The translations under genes were made by a program, and so were the position numbers. Below, one piece after another: positions 33,127-41,794 of a DNA stretch of 64,000 bases (its first letter is position 1; every line of letters starts with the position of its first letter). Source of the stretch: Nocardia bovistercoris (GTDB lineage Bacteria > Actinomycetota > Actinomycetes > Mycobacteriales > Mycobacteriaceae); contig NZ_JADMLG010000012.1 in assembly GCF_015674855.1 (NCBI RefSeq), positions 124,001-188,000 on the forward strand, in the 5' to 3' direction. Below the pieces are notes generated by a model. It ran no database searches, had not been told where the DNA came from, and saw nothing but the letters and a program-made list of their open reading frames with translations.

Positions 33127-34692
33127 TTAACTCGCGACGGTCTGCTCCTGCCGTTCCGAGGTGGGGACGGCTGCGGCCGGTTCGGGGGTCCGGCGACGGC
33201 CCGGCGCCCAGATCGCGATGCCGACCGCGCCGACCAGGGTCAGGCAGCCCAGTGCCACGGCGGAGTGGTGCATGCCGTACACGAACGCTTCGCGGGCGAA
33301 GTCGGCCAGCGGTTGCCCCGTCGGCCCCGCGCGTTCGGCGACCTGTAGCGCGGCGGCCAGCGAATCCTCGACCGGGCCCCTGGCCTCCTCGGGCAGGCGG
33401 GGCAGCGCGGGCGCGATGCGGTCGCTGTATCCGGCGGCGAGCACGCTGCCGCCGACGGCGATGCCGATGGCCGCGCCGACTTCGCGCGCCGCGTCGTTGA
33501 CCGCGGCGGCGACGCCGTGTTTCGCCACCGGAGTGCCCGCGATGATCGCGGCGGTGGCGGGTGCGGTGCACAAGCCGATGCCGGTGCTCATGATGAGCAG
33601 CGGCCACAGGATGTCGACGTAGGAAGCGTCGACGCCGACCCCGCCGAGGGCGATCAGCGCGATGCCGATCAAGACCAGACCGCCCGCGGCGGGCAGGCGC
33701 AGTCCGATCCGTTCGCTGAGCCGGGGCGCGAACGCCGAGATGGTGACCATCGGCAGCATCATCGGCGCCATGGCCAGCGCCGACACCAGCGGGCGGTAGC
33801 CGAAGATCAGCTGGAAATACTGCACGATCAGCATGAACATGCCGAACCCGACCAGGAACTGCAGCGCCACGATGGCGGTGCCGCTGCCGAAGCCGCGGTC
33901 GGCGAACAGGCGCACGTCGAGCAGCGGGTAGGCGACGCGCAGTTCGATCATGACGAACGCGATCGCCGAGACCACCGCGACGGCGGCGGCGACGAGCACC
34001 ACGGGGGCGAGCCAGCCGCGCGCGGGCACCTCGATCGCCGCCACCACGATCGCGCCGACGGCCAGCGCGCCGGTCACCGCGCCGAAGGGGTCGAACGCGG
34101 GCCTTGCGCTGTCGGTTGATTCGGGGACGGTGAACGCGGCGATCGACAGGACGACGCCCGCGGCGGTCATGCCGACGAACACCGAAATCCAGGACCAGTA
34201 CTCCAGCAGGATTCCCGAGCCGAGGATGCCGAGGATGGCGCCGACGCCCGCGACGCCCGCCCACAGCCCGATGGCCCCGTTGCGGCGCTCCGGGGGGAAG
34301 CTCGCGGTGATCAGCGACAGGGTGGACGGCATGACCAGGGCCGCGCCGACGCCCGCCAGGCCGCGCGCGGTGATCAGCCAGGTGGGGCTGTCGAGCAGCA
34401 GCGGCAGCGCGGATGCCAGCGCGAACACGATCAGGCCCGCGATGAGGGCCGCTCGGCGTCCGTAGCGGTCGCCGAGGGCGCCCGCGGGCAGTACGAGACA
34501 AGCCAGCGCGAGGGTGTATCCGTCCACGATCCAGGTCAGTTGGACCTGGCTGGCGCCGGTGTCGGCGGCGATCTCCGGCAGTGCCGTGTAGAGGGCCGCC
34601 ATCGAGGCGATCACCAAGGTCACGGCCAGGCAGGACAGGGTGAGCAGCCAGCGATGCACGCCGGTCAGGCCACCGCGTCGGTTGACATCCAT
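33127..34692 (-). CDS. MFS transporter, DHA2 (14-TMS drug:H+ antiporter) family
   Basis: A 521-residue, strongly hydrophobic protein with about 14 membrane segments. Motif A is GALGDRYGRRAALIAGLI, motif C region GLWAGVAGVGAILGILGSG, and the N-terminal TWIVDGYTLALACLVLPAG is diagnostic for EmrB/QacA-type exporters. It would expel a lipophilic or cationic compound across the cytoplasmic membrane by proton antiport. GGAGACCCG precedes the ATG. The divergent TetR gene at 34894 and the operator in between suggest the usual repressor-exporter pair. Confidence 0.92.
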   Translation of the reverse strand: MDVNRRGGLTGVHRWLLTLSCLAVTLVIASMAALYTALPEIAADTGASQVQLTWIVDGYTLALACLVLPAGALGDRYGRRAALIAGLIVFALASALPLLLDSPTWLITARGLAGVGAALVMPSTLSLITASFPPERRNGAIGLWAGVAGVGAILGILGSGILLEYWSWISVFVGMTAAGVVLSIAAFTVPESTDSARPAFDPFGAVTGALAVGAIVVAAIEVPARGWLAPVVLVAAAVAVVSAIAFVMIELRVAYPLLDVRLFADRGFGSGTAIVALQFLVGFGMFMLIVQYFQLIFGYRPLVSALAMAPMMLPMVTISAFAPRLSERIGLRLPAAGGLVLIGIALIALGGVGVDASYVDILWPLLIMSTGIGLCTAPATAAIIAGTPVAKHGVAAAVNDAAREVGAAIGIAVGGSVLAAGYSDRIAPALPRLPEEARGPVEDSLAAALQVAERAGPTGQPLADFAREAFVYGMHHSAVALGCLTLVGAVGIAIWAPGRRRTPEPAAAVPTSERQEQTVAS

Positions 34693-34721
34693 CGGGTCTC
34701 CGAAACTCTCGGTATCGCTGC

Positions 34722-34736
34722 GCTACTAGCAGTAGC
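34722..34736. promoter_or_regulatory. Candidate TetR operator at the MFS promoter
   Basis: GCTACT-agc-AGTAGC, a perfect 6-3-6 inverted repeat 30 bp upstream of the MFS start and inside the divergent gap to the TetR gene. Position and symmetry fit repression of the exporter. Confidence 0.6.
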
Positions 34737-34873
34737 ATAAGTTCGCCGTGCACCGATAGCCCGCGTGACCTCGGCCACGTCCCGGCCCGGTCGCGGCTCG
34801 GCCTGCCCGCCGTATTCGCCCGCCGGACGAGGACAATGACAATGGAGCGGCGGTGCGGAAGGCTGTTGTCGAT

Positions 34874-34897
34874 ATGAACGGTGAGGGGTCGGTATGA
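34874..34897 (+). other. Seven-codon leader ORF overlapping the TetR start
   Basis: The words ATGAACGGTGAGG occur twice 20 bp apart. The first ATG opens a 7-codon frame whose TGA overlaps the ATG of the TetR gene (ATGA); the second ATG is the TetR start. It may be a chance micro-duplication, or a leader that couples translation of the regulator. Confidence 0.4.
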
Positions 34898-35547
34898 ACG
34901 GTGAGGATGAGGCCGCAATCGACCCCCGTCGCGTGCGCTCGCGCAACCGGCTGCTCGACGCGTCGGTCGCGCTCCTGAAATCCGGTGGGCTGGAAGCGGT
35001 CACCGTCGAAGGTGTGACCAAGCTCTCGAAGGTCGCCAAGACCACGTTGTATCGACATTTCGACAACGCCGTGCAGTTGCGGGCGGCCACGATCGAGCGA
35101 CTGCTGCCGCCGGTGCTGGAGACCCCGCCGCCGGGACCGCTGCGCGACCGTCTCATCGCCCTGCTGGAACGTCAAGCCGACGCGATCCACGACGCGCCGC
35201 TGCAGATCTCCACCCTGGCCTGGCTCGCCACCGGCGCCGAGCGCGGCGCCGACAGCCCCGAACTCACCTCCCTGAGCCGCCGCCTCATCGACCAGTACCG
35301 GGTGCCGTTCGACCTGGTCCTCGACACCGCCGAGGCGCGCGCGCAACTCGGCGACTTCGACATCTTCTTCGCGCTCTCCCAGTTGGTCGGGCCGCTGGTG
35401 TTCACCAAACTCATCGGCCTCGGCGCGCCGACGCACGCCCAGTGCGCCCAGATCGTCGACGACTTCCTCGCCGCGCGCGCCGCCGCCCGCACGGTCGCCG
35501 AATCGGACGCGGGACACCCGAGAATTCCGGGATTCGCCGCCGGGTAG
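34894..35547 (+). CDS. TetR-family transcriptional regulator
   Basis: A 217-residue TetR protein: SRNRLLDASVALLKSGGLEA, then VTVEGVTKLSKVAKTTLYRHFDNAVQL, with a helical C-terminal domain (QLVGPLVFTKLIGLG). It is divergent from the DHA2 exporter and most likely represses it. Its stop lies right at the beginning of the cobalamin riboswitch of cobN. Confidence 0.9.
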   Translation: MNGEDEAAIDPRRVRSRNRLLDASVALLKSGGLEAVTVEGVTKLSKVAKTTLYRHFDNAVQLRAATIERLLPPVLETPPPGPLRDRLIALLERQADAIHDAPLQISTLAWLATGAERGADSPELTSLSRRLIDQYRVPFDLVLDTAEARAQLGDFDIFFALSQLVGPLVFTKLIGLGAPTHAQCAQIVDDFLAARAAARTVAESDAGHPRIPGFAAG

Positions 35548-35665
35548 CATCTGGTTGCTCGGCGGGCGACGAGGAAACCGGTGGAATTCCGGTGCGGTCG
35601 CGCCACTGTGAACAGCCAGACCCTCTCCGGCGAGCACCGCAACCCCCGATGGGCGCGTCACCCGA
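35546..35665 (+). ncRNA. Cobalamin riboswitch upstream of cobN
   Basis: The leader shows the conserved cobalamin aptamer core: GAGGAAACCGGTGGAATTCC, then CGGTGCGGTCGCGCCACTGT and a B12-box-like AGCCAGACCC. GCCACTG and the CCGGTG/CCGG pairing are diagnostic. It lies entirely between the TetR stop and the cobN GTG, with the ribosome site GAGGAAGG just after it, so it probably controls translation or transcription of cobN in response to adenosylcobalamin. The exact ends are approximate. Confidence 0.82.
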
Positions 35666-35677
35666 GGAAGGTCACCC

Positions 35678-38600
35678 GTGATCCTGCTGCTGTCCACGTC
35701 CGACACCGACCTGTTGAGCGCGCGCGCCAGCGGCGCCGAGTACCGCTGGGGCAATCCGGCCAGGTTGCTGGTGGCGGACCTGCCCGCGCTGCTCGACGGG
35801 GTCGACCTGGTGATCGTGCGCATCCTCGGCGGCAAGCGGGCCTGGGAGGACGGGCTCGACGCGCTGCGCGCCCACGGAATCCCGCTGGTCGCCCTCGGCG
35901 GTGAGATCGCCCCCGACGCCGAACTCATGGAATGTTCCACCGTGCCGGGCGGTGTGGCCGCCGACGCGCACAACTACCTGGCCGCGGGCGGCGCGGAGAA
36001 CCTGCGCCAACTCCACAACTTCCTCTCCGACACGGTGCTGCTCACCGGACACGGCTTCGAACCGCCCGTGCACCTGCCGAACTGGGGCGAACTCGACCGC
36101 GCCGCGCGCCCCGCCGACGAATCCGCGCCCACCGTCGCGGTGATCTACTACCGGGCCCAGCATCTGGCGGGCAACACCGGCTACATCGACGCGCTGTGCG
36201 CCGCCGTCGAGGACGCGGGCGCCAGGCCGCTGCCGCTGTACTGCGCCTCGCTGCGCACCGCCGAACCCGCACTGCTCGACACCCTGCGCCGCGCCGACGC
36301 GCTGGTGGTGACGGTGCTCGCCGCGGGCGGCACCAAACCGGCCACCGCGTCGGCGGGCGGCGAGGACGAGGCATGGGATGTCGCCGCGTTGGCCGAACTC
36401 GACGTGCCGATCCTGCAGGGACTGTGCCTGACCAGCGGCCGCTCCCAGTGGGAGGCCAACGACGACGGCCTGTCGCCGCTGGATGTCGCGACCCAGGTCG
36501 CTGTGCCGGAATTCGACGGCCGCATCATCACGGTGCCGTTCTCCTTCAAGGAATTCGACGCCGACGGCCTGTCCACCTACGTTCCCGACGCCGAACGCGC
36601 GGCGCGAGTGGCTGGTATCGCCGTGCGCTACGCGCGACTGCGCCGAATTCCCGCGGCGGACAAGCGGATCGCGCTGATGCTGTCGGCCTATCCGACCAAG
36701 CACGCCCGCATCGGCAACGCGGTCGGCCTCGACACCCCGGCCAGCGCGATCCGGCTGCTCGACGCGATGCGTTCGGCCGGTTACGATCTCGGCGCGCCGG
36801 GGGAGATCCCGGGTCTGGCCGAGGGTGACGGCGACGCGCTGATCCACGCGCTGATCGCCGCGGGCGGCCAGGATCCCGACTGGCTGAGCGCGGAACAGTT
36901 GGCCGGCAACCCGATTCGTCTGGGCGCGGCTACCTACGCGCGCTGGTTCGACACTCTGCCGCAGGATCTGCGCGAGGCCGTGGTGCAGGCGTGGGGTCCG
37001 CCGCCGGGCGAACTCTACGTCGACCGCTCCGGCGATCCGGCGGGCGAGATCGTCATCGCCGCACTGCGTTTCGGCAATCTCGTGCTGATGGTGCAGCCGC
37101 CGCGCGGCTTCGGCGAGAATCCGGTGGCGATCTACCACGATCCCGATCTGCCGCCGAGCCACCACTACCTGGCCGCCTACCGCTGGCTGCGCGCGCCCGA
37201 GGCCGATGGCGGCTTCGGCGCCGACGCCATGGTGCACCTCGGCAAGCACGGAAACCTGGAATGGCTGCCAGGCAAGACCCTCGGCATGTCCGCCTCCTGC
37301 GGCACCGACGCCGCGCTCGGCGACCTGCCGCTGATCTATCCGTTCCTGGTGAACGACCCCGGTGAGGGCACCCAGGCCAAGCGCCGCGCGCACGCCACCC
37401 TGGTCGACCACCTGATTCCGCCGATGGCGCGGGCCGAGAGCTACGGCGACATCTCCCGCCTCGAACAGCTGCTCGACGAACACGCCAACATCTCCGCGCT
37501 CGACCCCGCGAAACTGCCCGCCATCCGGCAGCAGATCTGGACCCTCATGCGCGCCGCCGAAATGGACCACGACCTCGGCCTCACCGAGCGGCCCGACGAA
37601 GAATCCTTCGACGACATGCTCCTGCACGTCGACGGCTGGCTGTGCGAGATCAAGGACGTGCAGATCCGCGACGGCCTGCACATTCTCGGTCAGGCGCCGT
37701 CCGGCGAGACCGAACTCGACCTCGTGCTCGCCATGCTGCGCGCGCGTCAACTGTGGGGCGGCGAGCGCAATGTGCCCGGCCTGCGCGAAGCGCTCGGACT
37801 GGACGAATCCGGCGCCGCCGCACGCGTTTCGGTGGACACCGCCGAGGCCACCGCGCGTGCGCTGGTCGGCGCGTTGCAGGCCACCGGGTGGTCGGTGGAC
37901 GCGGTGGACGGGATTCTGCGCGATTTCAGCGCCGCCATCACCGAATCCGCCCTCGGCGTCACCGAATCTGCCTCTGGTGTCGTAGGCTCCGAGGTCCGGC
38001 CCGCCGCAGGCTCCGAGGTCCGGCCTGCTGTGGAATCCGAGTTGCGGCTTGCTGCCGAATCCGTTCCCGGTGCTGCTGAATCCGAGGTTCGGTCCGTCGC
38101 GGAGTCCGAGGTCCGGCCTGCTGTGGAATCCGAGTTGCGGTTCGCTGCCGAATCTGCCCTCGGTGCTGTCGAGTCCGATTCGCGGCTCGCCGCGGTCGGC
38201 ACGGTGCTGCGCTTCGCCGCTGCGGAGGTAGCGCCTCGAGTGCGTCAGACCGGGATCGAGATCGAGCGGGTGCTGCACGCCCTGAACGGCGGCTTCGTGC
38301 CCGCGGGGCCGAGCGGGTCGCCGTTGCGCGGCTTGATCAACGTGCTGCCGACGGGTCGCAACTTCTACTCCGTCGACCCCAAGGCGGTGCCGTCGCGGCT
38401 GGCCTGGGAAACCGGTCAGGCCATGGCGGATTCGCTGCTGCGCCGCTATCGCGACGACCACGGCGAGTACCCGCGCTCGGTGGGCCTGTCGGTGTGGGGC
38501 ACCTCGGCCATGCGCACCTCAGGCGACGATATCGCCGAGGTGCTCGCGCTGCTCGGCGTGCGGCCGGTGTGGGACGAGGCCAGCCGCCGCGTCACCACCC

Positions 38601-39529
38601 TCGAGGCGATCCCGCTCGCCGAAATGGACCGCCCGCGCATCGACGTGACGGTCCGCATCAGCGGCTTCTTCCGCGACGCCTTCCCGCACGTGCTCGCCAT
38701 GCTCGACGACGCGGTGCGCTTGGTCGCCGACCTCGACGAACCCGCCGAATCCAATTACGTTCGCGCGCACGCCGACGCCGATCAGGCCGAACACGGCGAC
38801 CGGCGCCGCGCGACCACGCGGATCTTCGGTTCGAAACCCGGCACCTACGGCGCGGGCCTGCTCCAGCTGATCGACTCCAAGAGCTGGCGCACCGACGACG
38901 ACCTCGCGCAGGTCTACACCGCGTGGGGCGGATTCGCCTACGGCCGCGACCTCGACGGCGCGCCCGCCGCCGACGACATGCGCACCGCCTACCGCCGAAT
39001 CACTGTGGCCGCCAAGAACACCGACACCCGCGAACACGACATCGCCGACTCCGACGACTACTTCCAGTACCACGGCGGCATGGTCGCCACCGTGCGCGCG
39101 CTCACCGGCCGCAACCCCGAGGCCTACATCGGCGACAGCACCCGCCCCGACGCCGTGCGCACCCGCACCCTGTCGGAGGAGACCTCGCGGGTGTTCCGCG
39201 CGCGCGTGGTCAACCCGCGTTGGCTCGAGGCCATGCGCAGGCACGGCTACAAGGGCGCCTTCGAAATGGCCGCCACCGTCGACTACCTGTTCGGCTACGA
39301 CGCCACCACCGACGTGGTCGCCGACTGGATGTACGAGAAGCTCACCGAGAGCTACGTTTTCGACGACGTGAACCGCAAGTTCATGGAGCAGTCGAACCCG
39401 TGGGCGCTGCACGGCATCGCGGAACGCCTCCTCGAGGCGGCCGAACGCGGCATGTGGTCGGCCCCGGAAGCCGAGACTCTGGATCGGCTGCGTCAGGTGT
39501 ACCTGGAGACAGAAGGCGAACTCGAGTAG
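35678..39529 (+). CDS. cobN: Cobaltochelatase subunit CobN
   Basis: The 1283-residue large subunit of the ATP-dependent aerobic cobaltochelatase, which inserts Co2+ into hydrogenobyrinic acid a,c-diamide with CobS/CobT-type partners encoded elsewhere. Signatures: MVHLGKHGNLEWLPGKTLGM, PLIYPFLVNDPGEGTQAKRR, GSPLRGLINVLPTGRNFYSV and PRSVGLSVWGTSAMRTSGDD. It is about 90 residues longer than usual because of a low-complexity insertion (about residues 757-842). GTG start after GAGGAAGGTCACCC, downstream of the cobalamin riboswitch. Its 3' end overlaps the convergent glycosyltransferase gene by 37 bp. Confidence 0.96.
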   Translation: MILLLSTSDTDLLSARASGAEYRWGNPARLLVADLPALLDGVDLVIVRILGGKRAWEDGLDALRAHGIPLVALGGEIAPDAELMECSTVPGGVAADAHNYLAAGGAENLRQLHNFLSDTVLLTGHGFEPPVHLPNWGELDRAARPADESAPTVAVIYYRAQHLAGNTGYIDALCAAVEDAGARPLPLYCASLRTAEPALLDTLRRADALVVTVLAAGGTKPATASAGGEDEAWDVAALAELDVPILQGLCLTSGRSQWEANDDGLSPLDVATQVAVPEFDGRIITVPFSFKEFDADGLSTYVPDAERAARVAGIAVRYARLRRIPAADKRIALMLSAYPTKHARIGNAVGLDTPASAIRLLDAMRSAGYDLGAPGEIPGLAEGDGDALIHALIAAGGQDPDWLSAEQLAGNPIRLGAATYARWFDTLPQDLREAVVQAWGPPPGELYVDRSGDPAGEIVIAALRFGNLVLMVQPPRGFGENPVAIYHDPDLPPSHHYLAAYRWLRAPEADGGFGADAMVHLGKHGNLEWLPGKTLGMSASCGTDAALGDLPLIYPFLVNDPGEGTQAKRRAHATLVDHLIPPMARAESYGDISRLEQLLDEHANISALDPAKLPAIRQQIWTLMRAAEMDHDLGLTERPDEESFDDMLLHVDGWLCEIKDVQIRDGLHILGQAPSGETELDLVLAMLRARQLWGGERNVPGLREALGLDESGAAARVSVDTAEATARALVGALQATGWSVDAVDGILRDFSAAITESALGVTESASGVVGSEVRPAAGSEVRPAVESELRLAAESVPGAAESEVRSVAESEVRPAVESELRFAAESALGAVESDSRLAAVGTVLRFAAAEVAPRVRQTGIEIERVLHALNGGFVPAGPSGSPLRGLINVLPTGRNFYSVDPKAVPSRLAWETGQAMADSLLRRYRDDHGEYPRSVGLSVWGTSAMRTSGDDIAEVLALLGVRPVWDEASRRVTTLEAIPLAEMDRPRIDVTVRISGFFRDAFPHVLAMLDDAVRLVADLDEPAESNYVRAHADADQAEHGDRRRATTRIFGSKPGTYGAGLLQLIDSKSWRTDDDLAQVYTAWGGFAYGRDLDGAPAADDMRTAYRRITVAAKNTDTREHDIADSDDYFQYHGGMVATVRALTGRNPEAYIGDSTRPDAVRTRTLSEETSRVFRARVVNPRWLEAMRRHGYKGAFEMAATVDYLFGYDATTDVVADWMYEKLTESYVFDDVNRKFMEQSNPWALHGIAERLLEAAERGMWSAPEAETLDRLRQVYLETEGELE
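37950..38205 (+). repeat. Degenerate repeat insertion inside cobN
   Basis: The protein here repeats variants of ESEVRPAVESELRLAAES about four to five times. At DNA level the word TCCGAGGTCCGGCC recurs at 37988, 38009 and 38107, and a block of about 45 bp starting at 38009 is repeated almost unchanged at 38107. Codon use is more relaxed (CT-ending codons) than in the rest of cobN. It lies between conserved blocks and is in frame, so the enzyme probably tolerates it as a surface loop. Confidence 0.8.
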
Positions 39530-40989
39530 GCGAACGTCTGCGATGCGGGGTGCCGTAAGTAGCCGCGTCGGGTCGTGGGTTCGCGTCGACCGCCATACGT
39601 GCGGGGGCCTGCGTCGTGTCGCCCGCTACCGGCGTGCGGTGGAGACGTCCGGCGATCCGGTGCGGGGGTGCCGGTGTCCACCACGGCACCGGAGCGCACG
39701 GGTGCGCTGTCCGATGCCTGCCCGCCGCTGCGGCTTTCGTCGGCGATCGCCGATGTGTCGGGCGACTCCGGTGCGGACCTGCGGCACAGTAGCAGCGCCG
39801 ACCACCCTGCGGCCCACAGCAGCAGGCCGTTGCGCAGCGTCAGCACGATTACGCCGGGCAGGCTTCCGGTGGCGACCCGGTCGTAGACGAACGGGAATTC
39901 GACCTGGGTCGCGAACGCGGCAGCGAGCAGTACCGCGAAGACGGGGCGTTGGGTCGTGCGGGGATCGAGGGCGCACACCGCGGCGACCGCGACCGCCCAC
40001 ACGACGTACTGCGGGCTGAGCACGCGACTGGTCACCATGACGAGCAGCACCGCGCACAACGCCAGATCCGCGACGGGCGGCCGATATCGCAGGCGCACCA
40101 CGAGCAGCGCCGCGCCGCCGACGAGGGTGGCGAGCACGCATCCGCGCGCCACCGCCGACACCAGCGGACCCGACAGTTCCTCGGCGCCGTAGCGGTGCGT
40201 GATGGTCCAGCCGCCGTGGATCCACCGCGCGATCAGCAGCGGTGTGGCGGCGGGTGATTCGATCTGCAGGCCGCGTTCGGACTGGAACCGCAGGAACGAC
40301 CACGCCCCCGGACTCCACGCCGTCAGCGCCGCCGCCGTCACGGCTCCGATACCGGCCGCCGCCGCACTCACCGGCCGCAGCGCACGCCCGCGCAGGCCGA
40401 GCAGCACCAGCACCGGCCACAGCTTCAGCAACGCCCCCGCCGCGACGGCCGCCCCCGCCGCCAGCGGCCTGCGCGTTACCCACAGCAGCGCCGCGATCGC
40501 CGCGACCGCGACCACGAGATCGATTCGCCCGTAACAGACTCGACCGACCAGCGCCACGCCGAGCACCCACATCCACGGCCCCCGCTGTGCCGATGCGCTG
40601 CCTTCGCGCGGTGCCGATGCGCTGCCTTCGCGCGGTGCCGATGCGCTGCCTTCGCGGCGTGCCGCCCGGATCAGCAGCGCCAATGCCCCCGCGTCGGCCG
40701 CGGCGACCACTGCGAAGAAGAACCAGTTGTAGGCGTGCCCGCCGCCGAGCAGCCACGGCGCGACCAGCAGCGCGCCGGTCAGCGGCGGATACTGCCACCG
40801 CTCGTCCGTGAGGGGGAACCCGTGCCCGGACACCATGTCCCCGGCCCAGGTCCGATACAGCGTGATGTCGGCGGCCGAGGCGTCCCACACGCTGTGCGGC
40901 AGCGCCGTCACCCCGGTGAACACCACGATGAGCAGACGCGTGACCGCCCACACCGCCCACACCTTCGCTACCAACGACAGCCCGCGCAC
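39493..40989 (-). CDS. Polyprenol-phosphate mannosyltransferase-like membrane glycosyltransferase (GT87/DUF2029)
   Basis: A 498-residue polytopic protein with about 10-12 membrane segments. The first extracytoplasmic loop after TM1 (WDASAADITLYRTWAGDMVS) carries the acidic residues typical of GT-C enzymes, and LTDERWQYPPLTGALLVAPW is a family block. The GT87 family in Mycobacteriales adds mannose from polyprenyl-phosphate-mannose to lipomannan or arabinan intermediates. The N-terminal part has three tandem copies of REGSASAP in a loop, and the last 80 residues are polar and poorly conserved. The 3' end overlaps cobN. Confidence 0.82.
   Translation of the reverse strand: MRGLSLVAKVWAVWAVTRLLIVVFTGVTALPHSVWDASAADITLYRTWAGDMVSGHGFPLTDERWQYPPLTGALLVAPWLLGGGHAYNWFFFAVVAAADAGALALLIRAARREGSASAPREGSASAPREGSASAQRGPWMWVLGVALVGRVCYGRIDLVVAVAAIAALLWVTRRPLAAGAAVAAGALLKLWPVLVLLGLRGRALRPVSAAAAGIGAVTAAALTAWSPGAWSFLRFQSERGLQIESPAATPLLIARWIHGGWTITHRYGAEELSGPLVSAVARGCVLATLVGGAALLVVRLRYRPPVADLALCAVLLVMVTSRVLSPQYVVWAVAVAAVCALDPRTTQRPVFAVLLAAAFATQVEFPFVYDRVATGSLPGVIVLTLRNGLLLWAAGWSALLLCRRSAPESPDTSAIADESRSGGQASDSAPVRSGAVVDTGTPAPDRRTSPPHAGSGRHDAGPRTYGGRREPTTRRGYLRHPASQTFAYSSSPSVSRYT
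40587..40658. repeat. Three tandem 24-bp repeats coding for REGSASAP
   Basis: Three nearly identical 24-bp units (core GTGCCGATGCGCTGCCTTCG) in a row. The unit is a multiple of three, so gain or loss of copies keeps the glycosyltransferase in frame. A short in-frame minisatellite likely to vary between strains. Confidence 0.85.
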
Positions 40990-41137
40990 AACGCCGCAGC
41001 CTAGCCGCCGCTACGCCGAAATCCTCGGTGGGGGAGGCTATCCCGCACGGTCGGGATCGGGTAGGTTTCGTTCGCGGCGGTGCGGGCATTCTCGGCGAGA
41101 AAGTCTTCCGCCCGCCGGGCGACGGGGAGGTGCGGTC

Positions 41138-41794
41138 CTGGACACACTGTGGAATTTCGTCGTCACGCGCAGGCATCAACTGGCCGTCGACTCGTATCTG
41201 CACGTGTCGGCGGTGGTGCAGTCCCTGCTCCTGGCCACCGTCGTCGCCGTGCTGATCGGGATCGCGGTGTACCGCAGTCCGCTCGGCTCCTCGGCGGCCA
41301 CCGCGGCGGCGAGCGCGGCCCTGACGGTGCCCTCGTTCGCGCTGCTCGGCCTGCTGATCCCGATCTTCGGGCTCGGGGTCGGGCCGACCATCATCGCACT
41401 CGTCGTCTACGCACTGCTGCCGATCCTGCGCAACACCATCGTCGGACTCGACTCGGTCGACCCGTCGGTGACCGACGCCGCGCGCGGTGTCGGCATGAAC
41501 CGGCTGCGGGTGCTGACCGCGATCGAACTCCCGCTGGCGTGGCCGTCCATCCTGGCGGGCATGCGGGTCAGCGCCCAGATGAGCATGGGCATCCTCGCGC
41601 TCGCCGCCTACGCCAAGGGGCCTGGACTTGGCAATGTGATCTTCTCCGGACTGTCGCGCGTCGGCAGTCCGAACGCCGTGCCGCAGGCGCTGACCGGCAC
41701 CGTCCTCGTCATCCTGCTCGCCCTGGCGTTGGACGGTGTACTGGTACTCGTCGGGCGCCTCACCACCTCGAGGGGAATCCGTGACCGACACTGA
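41138..41794 (+). CDS. opuCB: Osmoprotectant (glycine betaine/choline) ABC transporter permease
   Basis: A 218-residue permease with five to six membrane segments, beginning LDTLWNFVVTRRHQLAVDSY and carrying the permease EAA-type loop (DAARGVGMNRLRVLTAIELP). These are hallmarks of the OpuC/ProW group. No ATG, GTG or TTG lies at the family's normal start; the CTG at 41138 is 7 bp after GGGGAGG and gives the normal N-terminus, so it is the probable start. An in-frame extension to 40808 would run through the antisense glycosyltransferase and is not credible. It is first in a four-gene operon with overlapping ends. Confidence 0.88.
   Translation: MDTLWNFVVTRRHQLAVDSYLHVSAVVQSLLLATVVAVLIGIAVYRSPLGSSAATAAASAALTVPSFALLGLLIPIFGLGVGPTIIALVVYALLPILRNTIVGLDSVDPSVTDAARGVGMNRLRVLTAIELPLAWPSILAGMRVSAQMSMGILALAAYAKGPGLGNVIFSGLSRVGSPNAVPQALTGTVLVILLALALDGVLVLVGRLTTSRGIRDRH

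Noticed and set aside
35672..38461. Very long open frame (929 codons) antisense to cobN, and a similar 1079-codon frame antisense to the STAND gene (45504-48743)
   Set aside because: In high-GC DNA the frame opposite a real gene with strong third-position GC bias is often open. The sequences are rich in Arg, Gly, Val and His and show no domain, while the sense frames are recognisable proteins.
37950..40658. Repeats in cobN and the glycosyltransferase as a possible CRISPR array
   Set aside because: They are in-frame coding repeats without unique spacers of constant length, and no cas genes are present.
40808..41137. N-terminal extension of the osmoprotectant permease up to a GTG at 40808
   Set aside because: It overlaps the start of the divergent glycosyltransferase gene and has an Arg/Pro-rich sequence unlike any permease; the ribosome site at 41124 marks the real beginning.
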